In this document: in pieces, positions 11,481 through 64,000 of the stretch | Layout of the letters: each line of letters begins with the position of its first letter | How positions within the stretch are numbered: the first letter of the stretch is position 1 | Assembly: GCF_030936135.1 (NCBI RefSeq) | Contig: NC_082618.1 | Span: 6,917,034 to 6,981,033 of the forward strand | DNA length: 64,000 bases | Source of the DNA: Gavia stellata | Taxonomy: Eukaryota > Chordata > Aves > Gaviiformes > Gaviidae | Reading direction: 5' to 3' | Notes under the pieces: model-generated | Told to the model about the DNA's origin: nothing | The model's database searches: none | Seen by the model: the letters and a program-made list of their open reading frames with translations, nothing else | Made by a program: the position numbers and the translations under genes

Positions 11481-14400
11481 CGATCTTCCCTACGCTCGCT
11501 AGCGGGAACCAAGCATCGAGAGTGAAAGGTCTTTATAGGATTTGTCCGTCCCAAGGCTGAGGGATGCTTTCACTTTGGATTAAATTGGAAGGAAAGAAAG
11601 CAAGGGGCAGGGAGCAGGGACGTTCCTGCATTTTTTATTTCCCCCCGCCCCGGTTTTTCCACTAATCAGGAAAGCTTTGTGTAAAAGCTCTTACTCTGAA
11701 ATCAGAGGATCAAAAAAGGATTGCACGGTGGAATGTTACAATCTGCTTCCATAGCGATTAGTGTCATCGGATGGAAAGCCTCTTGGATAACACAAACTGA
11801 AAGAACAAGTGTGCTATGTGTATCCTCAAGTGTAAGAATCCCTCAAAACGTAACCAACAAACACGAACGGAAGTCAGTGCATAAATTTTCAGTTAAAAAT
11901 ACTTTAAACTGAAAGAATTCTAAGTGGGACCTACACTCCTAGAATACTTCCTGAACAGCTGTAGAAGATGCCACGAAACATCCTGGTCCCAAATAGCCTC
12001 GCAGATTAAAATTTAGTTTCTTCTCCTATTTTACAGTAAATTTGTTTTACTTCTGCCTGGTGAGATCGCTAAAAATCCCTCAAACCCCACCCCCACCCCG
12101 CAAAACCGTCTGAGGTCACTGAGAAGAGCCTGCCAGAGTTACTGGTACGATTCAGAGCTTATTGCACTTAGACATGAGTAAGGCAAAATAACAAACTAAA
12201 AATAAAGGGATAAACTGCCCCCTCCCCAGAAACCAAACACCATCCTCTCCCTCCAGAGCATGCCTCATTTTCCCTCGCACTGAAAACAGTTCCGATCCCA
12301 GCACATACTTGTTCCACACGGCACGGGATCATTTCAGGATCTCCTGCTTGCAGGAATGTGAAGGGCTGGAGGAGTCAGATGTATCACAGAATGCCAAAAA
12401 GACTCCTCAAAAGTGGTGCTACACCCACGACTGTGTTTGGCATTCAGTGTTTCATGTTAGTGCCGCCAAACACAGAAGTGGAAAATAAAGTGATTACTAC
12501 TAGGCAAAAAAAAGAAAAATCAAACATTGGGCCTTAGGCATAAGCAAAGAAATTGGTTTTTTTCTCATATGTATTTAATAAAGCAGCATTTCTTTGATTC
12601 CGTTCTGCTTATTTGATTGTCTAAAGCTGATATCAACATAAGGATAATTACAGTAAGTAGTTGAGTTCATTAAATGACCAGAGCTCTTTACATTGTTTAA
12701 CAGTATCCTTTGTGATTTATAGTAACTGACAGATATCCTAGAAAACAACTGCAGGTCTTCGTAAGTTGCTTTTTTATAGCATGAAAGGAGATATTTTAGT
12801 CAGTCTTGCAATGGGAAGAATATTATTGCTGAGCAGAACCACCGACCCAGGCACCTGGATGTAATCAGATACCAAGACTTTACTTGTACACCAGCTTTTG
12901 CTACATCCCAATTTGTCCAGGGAGAATCACATTATTATTAGTCAAAATAATTTTAGCTTTGTAAGTTATGGGAAGCCTTAGTAAATAAAGAACCAGGAAG
13001 TTGCAACATACATCAAGCAACTTTTCATAACGATTTTGTAAGACTGACACACACAGCTGAAGGACAACATAGCTACATGGGCCAAAGGGACCACGTACCA
13101 CTAAATTGAAACTCAACAGTTATGTGCTGGAGGCCCTAGCACGGGGATGCTGAATGCAGCTTCTCTGCAGTCTTTAATTCACATGTGCTAAGACAGAACA
13201 AAGTAATGCCGTGCAGAAGCCACGTATCACAATTCATCGCAGACCAAGAACTACATCTGGCTACTCCTGATTATGTATTCAGATTACATGCCTTAAATTT
13301 CAATTTCTTACCCTGGGAGCAAGGGTCAGAGCATAGCATTTTGTGGAATAGTTTCGCACTCTAAAATACCGACAGTTTCCCTCTCCGAATAGACATTCAA
13401 AGAATGGTGAAGGGCTGGGCATGAACAAAGGTGGCAGTTTATCCCACTTGGGGGGAAAAAAAAAATAATCTAAGTCACCACATCACAAGACTATTTTAGC
13501 TAAAAATGTCACTTGGAAATCAAACAGGGCCACGTGGAAATTGGTCTGAACACAATGAAAAAAAAGGAGGGAGGAGTCGTAAATACAGCGATCTCTAAGT
13601 CACACGTCTCCAAGGAGCTGCCTCCTTCATATACGTGCTAACATTGGAGTGCTTAGTACCAGACGGTCTATTTGCTCACAATATTAAGGGGCATCTAGAA
13701 TTAGCTATGGGAGATTTAAAATCGCCTGCCGATTGGATATAGAAAGGCTTGATCCAGAGATGGTCCGTCAGTCAAGAGTGTGGATTCCCCGGGCCTTCCT
13801 GATGACTGTCTTGCAAACTAAAATAAAGAGACAACAGGAAAACATTTTAGAACCACTTTGGAAGAGCAGTGTGCCAAAAGAAGTGTCAGACTGAACCTTC
13901 AGAAAGCAAACATGACAGACACTGTCACCAGTGCAGACAGTGGCAATACACCACTGCATCATTACATTTCAGCACTAATCACTAATCCAGAGCAGAATTT
14001 CCAACATTGTCTAAAAATGACAAACAGAAATTGCAATTTAAACAACCTAGCAAGTCCAGAGGCTACAAAACAATTAAGACCACCAATTCGTTTCTCTAAG
14101 AACTAGAGTAAACGTGAATGAAGAGGAAACTAAAAAGGTGTAAGTTGCATTAAAAAATTAAAATACATCTATCAGAAGACACGCCTTCAGACACTCCCTC
14201 ACCTTGTGCTCCCCACTTACCACCAAACAACCAGCAGATAACAGAGGACAAGCAGAGGTACAGAGTCCTTGATCACGCTGTGGTTCTGCCCCACCCCACT
14301 CTTCCCAAGGATAGCTAGGATGGCGTTTTCCTGCCCTGGAAAAGTTGCAGCTAGCAACTTGGACTTCTCTACATGAATGGACAATTGCTTCTTTCTCCTT

Positions 14401-15180
14401 GCCTTCTTACTTCCCTAATACTATACCACATTTTTGTACAGTGTCTAAGAAAAACCCACCACAACCAAAGCCCAAAATGATTACACAATTTAACAGAATA
14501 AGGTTCAACTTTCTCAGCACTGCTTACAGGTTATCATCCAGCGTGCTGTCTAGAATACAGCCTAGGGATTTGGCCGGCAAAGGCAAATTCATATATGCTC
14601 TCCAGTATGACAGTCCTTCCCCGGCCAAGTTAGCATACTCATAATGAAACAGATGAAAAACAAGTCAAAAGCTTTAAAATTGTCATTGCTGCTTCTGCTG
14701 CAATGTGCAAGTGTTGCTCCAGGCCTTGGCCCATTAGTAAATACCGTTAACGAACAATGCGAGAAATACATTCCAAACGTATTTGCAAGGAATTTTCAAT
14801 TTCTGAACGTATTCTAAGTATTTGCGGGTACAACTTATTCTTTTGGGACTGACAAAAGTTTCTCTGCAAGTCATGGAAAGTAACGCGTGCATTACAGAAA
14901 TAAGAATAGCAGTAAAGTCTACAAAATGTTCTAACACATTTTTCTTACACTTTTCACCCTGACATTTTTTTAGAACAGTTCTGAAACAAGACAGTAAACT
15001 TACTCGTCAACCTGTCAGTGAAACAGGTTCACGATAAAAACAATTAATGCCACAGATTTGCCTGCCAGAAGCTATGAACAGGATCATTTCTTACCCAAAT
15101 GCATTTTTTCTCCTAAATAGAGCAATACAGAGTTTTGTCAAATTCTCTTGATACCTACAGTGCACAAGGAAGAAGTCATG
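11050..15180 (-). other. PITPNA: PITPNA 3' untranslated region (inferred)
   Basis: No coding potential on the minus strand after the stop. I infer an about 4.1-kb 3'UTR ending shortly after AATAAA at 11075-11070, the last minus-strand signal before the INPP5K promoter. Other minus-strand signals inside it (AATAAA near 11.63 kb, ATTAAA near 12.57 and 13.17 kb) could give shorter forms. Confidence 0.5.
11070..11075 (-). terminator. PITPNA: Candidate PITPNA polyadenylation signal AATAAA
   Basis: TTTATT on plus, read as AATCTAATAAAATACT on minus, at the junction between AT-rich UTR and the INPP5K CpG core. The downstream GU-rich element is not convincing, so the assignment is an inference from position. 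Confidence 0.45.
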
Positions 15181-37867
<22,687 letters not shown>

Positions 37868-38055
37868 GGCGGCGCCGCCGCGCGCCTCCCGCCCGGGCCG
37901 GCCCCGCTGAAGGTGACAGGCGCCTCCCGGCCGCTCCGCTGGACCGCGCCGCACCGGGACGGGGTGGGGGGGGCCGGGGCGGCGGGAGCAGGGGCGGGGC
38001 GTTTCTGCGGCAACGGCTGCGTCACGGCGCCACGCAGGCGTCCTTACCTCAGCGC

Positions 38056-38070
38056 CGCGCGCGCGCGCGC
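38056..38070. repeat. Alternating CG tract
   Basis: Fifteen alternating C/G bases in the PITPNA promoter island, a sequence able to adopt Z-DNA. Confidence 0.9.
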
Positions 38071-38235
38071 CGGGCGGGAGGACGGTGACCGCGGGGTGAG
38101 GGCGGGGGAGTGGGCGCGAGACCTTCCCGCCCTCCGCGCCGAGGGGCGCGAGCGTTTACCTCAGCGCGCTCTCGCCGCTGTCCCCCCTCAGCCCGGCCTG
38201 AGGGAGACGCGCTCCCCAGCACTAACACCCATACA

Positions 38236-38600
38236 CTCCTCGGGGGTTGTGGCACGCTTGGTCAGTGACTAAAAGCCCCTCTCTTTTCGGAGGGCGGGGA
38301 GGAGGGCTGACAAAGGACGTGGGTATTAACGCAAATAGCTAGGGGATGAGTCAAGGCTGCAGTCAGGGTAAGTGTGTCTTCTGGGAATGGGGCTCCACCT
38401 TGACAGCAGGTCATGATTTATGGCGTTTTCAAGTCCTCTTGCATTTTCAGTACTACTTCAGAGCAGCAGCCACCCGAGCTGTACTGGGCATTAAGAATAA
38501 CCCAAGATAGTTATTAGAAGACAATTGCAAAAAGCCCTTTTATGTGACCTGTACTCAATAAAAAACAGCTAAAGGGTACTACTTTTACCACTTCGTCACT
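38236..38600. other. Short intergenic stretch between PITPNA promoter and SLC43A2 end
   Basis: Less than 400 bp of ordinary sequence separating the PITPNA island from the inferred SLC43A2 polyadenylation site. Nothing recognised. Confidence 0.5.
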
Positions 38601-38623
38601 GGAATCACAGAGCAAGGATTGTC

Positions 38624-38629
38624 TTTATT
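38624..38629 (-). terminator. SLC43A2: Candidate distal SLC43A2 polyadenylation signal
   Basis: TTTATT on plus (AAATAAAG on minus), followed within 30 nt by a TG/CT-rich stretch. Last such signal before the PITPNA island. Confidence 0.45.
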
Positions 38630-40919
38630 TGATTGGAAAAATAAAACGCTATACATTTGGTGTCACCAAGCTCAAGCATGGATAACCAAAATGTGCAGCT
38701 TCCCCATTGACACCCGGCACCTCTTCTGTAGCCTTCCCACCTAAGGCCACAGTTGTTCATCCTTCACCATTTGCTACCAGCTCACCCTGCGTAACTGAGC
38801 TTGATCTCTTTTCTCAACCTGCTGTCTACATTAAAACAGATTAAAATTTTCTCAAAGATTAACCGAAATGGGGCTGTTAGCTCCTAATCTAGAGAAGACA
38901 GACTCAAGGAAACATTCAACGTGCAGCCCAGCGATTTGGCAGATGACACTGTGTGAAGCATTCATGCTTACGTGGTCTCGTTAGTAACCAAGCAATACCT
39001 TTATTACGTTCAGCCTCAAAAAGAAAACTAATGATTAACTTAATACCACATTTATTTTTAGATAGTACTGCAAGAATGCACATCACCTTACAAACACACA
39101 AAAGATAACACAGGCCTGCCCCAAGGAGCTTACAATTCAACTTTGACAAACACTACCAAAATATTTTTGTCAACAGGAGGTGGGGGAGGCTAAAGCTGTC
39201 AGGTTAAAAAGAGGGGGCTTTCTGAAAAAGGGGATTGTCCCAGGAATAAAAAGCGAGTGAGAGAGGCTCAGGCACAAGGAAGCGACAAGCAGCAGTAGGA
39301 AGGATGACAACGTGGAGCACAGCACACTTGATAAAAACAGATTGCGCAGAGACAGGCTGGGCAGCACAGGTAGAAAAACAAGGACCTGTAGGGTTTATAA
39401 TTAACACCTAAGAATGCATCGACATAACACATCATTGTTTCAGCTATTCCAGAGAAGATAACATTGTCAAACTTAAGTCAGAAATGGTGCTTTTTTTTTA
39501 ATTTAAAAAAACCCAGTCCCTTCCCATCAGGAATACTACCGTAATACTAGTTTCCATTATGAATACTTTGCACTTCTAAACTGGGAAGTAGGGAATACCA
39601 AAAGCTCTGCAGATGCCGAAGAGACTCAAAGGAAAAAAAAAAAAGTAACAAAACTTGTAGTTTTAAAGATTTAATTCTTTTTTACCCTACAGTATCTGCT
39701 TTATATTTTGCGGCATATTTTCCAAATTCATCAGCCTGTCAAGAGGGAAATCTCCTACTTTAAAACATTTTAGTGATTTACTGACTTAGTTAAAATCTCA
39801 TTATCCTACAATTTTCCTTTGTAGACAGAGCATGAAGAGGCCAGGCTTTGTTGTGGGAGTTAAACATTTCAATGGCTGTAGCAGCATTGCAGTTAAGTTG
39901 GAGTCTCAGCAAGATTTGCTCTTTTTTTTTGCAGACATCTGTGTCCAGTTTCATCTCAAGGATCCGGATACTCTATGACAGTAACCGAATAAAGTTATAA
40001 GTGTCCTATTAAGCAAAACAGCACAGCTTTTCTCTGCTATTCTTGATAGCATCATTGCATTAGTGCTATAAAGACTGTGTCAGTGGGGCTTAGGTACTGA
40101 CAGATTAGCGAAAGGAAAAAGCTGTCATCCCTCCCTTACCCACTCTGTTAATTTATTTTTTATATTAAATGCATGAGAGCCTGCAGAGGCCAGGAGCAGT
40201 GTTTCCAGAAGGTGTAATCACCTTTACACAGCAACACCCTTGGCTCTGAGGGCTCCTACAAACAGATCAGGTTTCTGCTTCTTCACGTTCAGTTGGGGAT
40301 GCTTCTATGGAGGAGATGAGGTCTTTCCCATGACAAACCTCCTTGTACTTCTCATATGGATGAGGGTAAGGGGGTACAAGGTGCATAAAAAGAACCCCTA
40401 CAAATTCTAGCATTTAGGAATTATGAAAGTAGTTAAACACACTGACCTATATTTGAGCTATACAGGTAAATGCATTATTGATTCAAATTGATGTGGCTCT
40501 GCAGTCTTTGGTAGCCCATTAATTTTTTCCACAAGGTGGCTCGTGCACACAGAAGACTGAGTGCATCAGGAATTCTCTTCGTCCTGCATCACTTGGCTAG
40601 AAAGCAGCAATGCTGTTTCCCACCCCAAACGTAAGCAATCCACAATTACATTTCCATAAGCAAAATACCCATGAACAATCACGTGTAGCAGGACGATCCC
40701 AACAGTGTTTGTTTCTGCACCGTGCAAGACCGTTTAGAAGAGGCTGACGCCAGAATACTGTCCTCTGAGGGGCCCACCCCTGCAGGAGGTGCAGCATTTA
40801 AGCAGTTCTGCCACAATCAGTAAAGTATTTGCACATCTTGCATGCAGATACAGGGTTTTTGATAGATACATTTGAGACTTCTTTTAAAATTAGTTTGGTT
40901 CACAACTGTCAGAGTAAAG

Positions 40920-41265
40920 TAAACCCCACTAGATCAGACCAGTGTTTCACCTAGCCCAGCACATATTTTCTCCATCTTTGACCAGTTCTTAAGAGACAGA
41001 ACATGTAGAAAAGTAATCTTTCCTTGGCATAGCTTTATTTATAGCAACTTAAAATCTCCCTGAGTTAGTGGATGCATCAGACCATTGTTTAACCAGCCCC
41101 TTTAAAAAAAAAAAAAAAGTTCTACTTCTGTTCCCCACTACGTTCTGCAGCAATGAATTCCACAGTTTGACTTTGCACTGCATGAGAAAGCGCTCCTGTT
41201 TGTCTGTTCAACCCCAAATAACTAAAACTTCCTTGTGTACCCACTAGTCCTGGTGACCGCAAGCC
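40920..41265 (-). mobile_element. Ancient CR1 LINE 3' fragment, antisense
   Basis: The plus strand shows the reverse complement of the sauropsid CR1 3' region: CTAGATCAGACCAGTG, CACCTAGCCCAGCACAT, later CAATGAATTCCACAGTTTGA and AGTCCTGGTG. Heavily diverged and interrupted by an A15 run near 41.1 kb. It shares orientation with SLC43A2, whose inferred 3'UTR contains it. Recognised from memory of consensus. Confidence 0.65.
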
Positions 41266-42589
41266 AAAGGCACGCTCAATCTGCAAACAGAGCCCGAAGC
41301 TGTGAATCAAAGGCATGAGCTCTATTCCTCGCAGCTGACCAGCAGCTTCTAAAGACCATGGCACATCAGCAGAGACACCAACCATCTATATCCACTGTTT
41401 TATCAGATGAAACTGGGTTAGAGGCTATTCCTAATGAAGGGCAGGAACTGGGAACCACAGTAGGGAGGTAGACGGCAGGAATAAAAAGGTGTTCTTTGTT
41501 TAATTTAGCTGCACGTACTTCAAAGGCAGCATCATGTCCACTGCAACTTCATGAAAACATGCCACCCTCCGTATTCCACCATTTTGCAAAGACATTTATA
41601 TCAGCAATTCGAGTGACATAAGAGTGGAAGCTGTCACGCTCAATGTTCTGAAACTGAGGTGGAAGGAATGCTGAGTTAGCACACTGACACCCTCCAACAG
41701 CTGTCTCTATTTTAAGATTCTGTGAGTCTGAGGACTGTGGCTCAGATGTTCACCTGTCTGAACTCTTACTAAAAAAAGATGCTTAATCTGTCATTTTCAT
41801 GTCACAAATATCTCGGAGCAAGAGTAGGAATATTCTCAAAATATTTAGGAGTAAGTATAGTAATATGAACTGCGGAAATCTGCAGAAAGCCCTCTGGAAA
41901 TCTAGGCAAGCTGTTCTACTGCTCATGGGTCTCTGAACATGTACTTGAGACAATGCCAGCTGAACAGAAACATGAATCAAAACTCTTCCCCCTTAATTAT
42001 TGCTCATCACAAAAGAAAGAAAATCTGGGAAGGTCGCTAAATCGTCACCAAAGCTAGAGGCCAACAAAAGACAAAAAGTTCTACAAGAGTGAAGTGTTGA
42101 CAGCAGGCAATAAGGCTGTCTTGGAACAAACACATTTAATAAAGGCAACACATTAAAAAAATTCCACAAATGTGTAAAATACTCAAGTGGCAAGTCATTT
42201 CCAAATGAGTGACTGAAGACTAGAAGGTACCATGGAGTGGAGTAGCATCTGAACTGCCCGCAGGAGGCTGGCTGGAGGCAGTGACTCAAGATGGCGCTGC
42301 TGTCCCACAAAGCTGCTTCCTCATCCCGTGCTGGCAAGGCCACCAGCGAGGGACTCCACAGGGCTCCTGCCGTCCTGCCGAAGCTCTCTGCAAGAGGTCA
42401 CCAAGCTTGCTATTTAGAGAAGGTGAAGGCCTGGCTGGGCTGAGCATCTGCATGCTTCAAACCATCACCAAAGGAGTCAACACCCAGTTTCCAGGTAATT
42501 TCTCAAAGGAAGGTCGAAGTGCGCTGTTGTTTCTAATCCCTCACTTAGAGCTAACGGGGCAGTGACTGAGTCTTGTACTTTTCCAACCA

Positions 42590-42665
42590 GACATAAAGAA
42601 GTTGAATGACTTACCCCTGCCAGGCTTTGCAGTAACGCAGGAGTTGGCAGTTCAGAAAGCACCAC
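42590..42665 (+). repeat. Possible CORE-SINE/MIR-like fragment
   Basis: AAGAAGTTGAATGACTTACC followed by GTAACGCAGGAGTTGGCAG resembles the SINE core pattern AGGTTAAGTGACTTGCCC...AGTGGCAGAG. Short and diverged; could be chance. Confidence 0.3.
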
Positions 42666-44251
42666 CGCTACACCTTCGTGTTTTATTTCTGCCCCCAACC
42701 GTCCTGCAGCCACTAGCTGAGCCAGCCCAGTGCGTATGCTGCTGCACACCCGCTGATGATGGTCATCCTCAACACTGCACAGTCCTGCTCCAAGCAGGTC
42801 CAAAAGGTGCAGTGGTTAACGCTGGTCACAAGGCTACAGAGGCTGAGCTACCGACCTCAACAAGAAGGTTAAGGGCAGAAAAGTCAACTTTAGACAAGAC
42901 TCAGGAAAACCTCTATAAAAATAAGCAGGTTAAGAATTCCCTTTGTATTCCCTCCATGGTGAACAGGCCTGGGGTACCTTTACCCACATGTATTGCTCTA
43001 AGTCAGCTTCACCATACAATCAATCACCACATACTCTGTCCAGACAGAGCATGAACATCGTAGAAGGCTCTTAATACAGCCAAACCGGGAGCTTTTTGGT
43101 CAGTTACAGTAACCTGGTGTTCAGCAGCTTGGGGGCTACTATCAGAACAATGTAAATAAGCTATGGCTAGAGGAGGAATTACATCACTGCATCATCCTGC
43201 CATACATCCACAGGATCCAGTTACCAGACACAAAGGAGTGTTCTGCACTCTTGATTCTTTTCAACAGCAAGTCAGCTCACGACATGTGAACACCAAGGTA
43301 TTTGGAGCCCCAGAACTCTCTTCAAGAAGCTTCTCCACTTTACTAAATACACGCGGCTGCTCCCCTCCCAGGGTCATGTTGGAGGGAAGAAGAGGCAAAA
43401 GGCAACAAGTCTCAAAGCACTTCATCGGTAAACAAGATCCAATTCCTATCTCAAATGTTCCAGGACTGCAGACAGTTTAAAACACATACAGGCGGTTTGC
43501 AGGCCGGGAAGAAGAGGAATTCCAGGCCTTTGAAGGCTTGGTCTAGGACCAAGCAGTCCGTTAGGCTCTTCATTTCAGTGTGGAAGGCAGATCCATTGCT
43601 CACAGTCTCTGTCATTTGCAGTAATAAAAGGTTTGGGAGCTGTCAGTGCTAGCAGCCAACATTTAGCAATACACTGAAGCTGTGCTCATACACTTAGGAA
43701 TAAAATCCCCTTCCCTGCCTCAGAAACAGTCTGGGGTATGTCTGGATAGACAGTAAAACCACTGAGTCCAGCTACATATCAAGCAGAAAGACCATTATGA
43801 AGCCTCAGGGAGGGAGGAGAGTGCAGCTTGCATCTGAGACAACGTCAGCCAAGGTTGGGGGAAGAGGGGAAGAAAACAGACTTCAGTGTGTTACGTTCGC
43901 AAACTCAAATTATGATCTTTCTTCCCTCTTCCCCCATCCCTCTATTCCTTCTCTCCCCAATTTCCTATGCAGAGATTCTGCTGCTGGAGAGTGTGATCAG
44001 GAGATAATTTAAGACACAATATCTGCGTGGCCTTTATAAAAAGAAAAAGTGTCCCGTGTTCTGGAGTAAGGAGTGGGAAGTCTCCTCCTGCCATACATCT
44101 GAGGAAAGCTCAGTCATCATGTCCAGCCCTCACTCCAGTGAAGAGCAAAGACTGGCAGAGCCAGGAGAGAAAAAGCCTGGCTTACACCACAGGTAGAACC
44201 CACGGATGTGGTAGGAACCTGTACAGGGGAGGTTGTATTTGAAGCACCAGT

Positions 44252-64000
<19,749 letters not shown>

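Larger units (their letters stand above)
38600..44251 (-). other. SLC43A2: SLC43A2 3' untranslated region (inferred extent)
   Basis: Sequence after the SLC43A2 stop with no further coding exon. The most distal good minus-strand signal is AATAAA at 38629-38624, followed by TGCTCTGTGATTC. That would give an about 5.6-kb 3'UTR. A nearer AATAAA at 42687-42682 and others near 41.03, 40.15 and 39.05 kb are alternatives. The distal extent is uncertain. Confidence 0.45.

Noticed and set aside
10620-11560. Long overlapping open frames on both strands (up to 284 codons)
   Set aside because: They lie in the CpG island, have low-complexity Arg/Pro/Gly-rich composition, no known domain, and run through the INPP5K promoter. 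High GC removes stop codons.
42477-43054. Frames of 108-150 codons downstream of the SLC43A2 stop
   Set aside because: They fall in the inferred 3'UTR, overlap on both strands, and show no homology I recognise.

Overview
The window is vertebrate nuclear DNA, almost certainly from a bird. It has small coding exons with GT-AG introns, two CpG-island promoters, CR1 LINE copies including one with the typical avian 3' end, and a solo LTR of an avian ERVL-like type. Gene content and order match the vertebrate block INPP5K - PITPNA - SLC43A2 (human 17p13.3). All three genes lie on the minus strand, so transcription runs from high to low coordinates. The species cannot be named from the sequence alone.

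Layout by decreasing gene position. (1) SLC43A2, which encodes the LAT4 amino-acid transporter, enters from the right edge; 12 coding exons lie between 64000 and 44252 and the first exon(s) are outside. Its 3'UTR probably runs down to an AATAAA near 38.6 kb. (2) PITPNA, which encodes phosphatidylinositol transfer protein alpha, is complete. A CpG island at about 37.2-38.2 kb holds exon 1, and eleven coding exons join into a 271-residue protein, including an 8-nucleotide microexon at 21679-21686. Its 3'UTR appears to run to an AATAAA at 11070-11075. (3) INPP5K, an inositol polyphosphate 5-phosphatase, starts from a second CpG island at about 10.65-11.45 kb, only some 200 bp beyond the PITPNA polyadenylation site. 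Seven coding exons (8604-1290) lie inside; the C-terminal exons are beyond the left edge. I checked the exon boundaries by joining reading phases; all internal junctions stay in frame.

Together, INPP5K and PITPNA both act on phosphoinositides: PITPNA moves PI and PC between membranes, and INPP5K removes the 5-phosphate of phosphoinositides. SLC43A2 is a sodium-independent neutral amino-acid transporter. Their adjacency is conserved synteny rather than an operon.

The rest is introns, UTR and old repeats. I found no tRNA, rRNA, CRISPR, prokaryotic or intact mobile-element genes, and no sign of an undescribed system. The points most worth a second look are splicing details (8-nt microexon, a GC-AG intron, an unusual INPP5K N-terminus with a weak donor, a T20-AAG acceptor), the near-abutting PITPNA end and INPP5K promoter, and the transposon relics.
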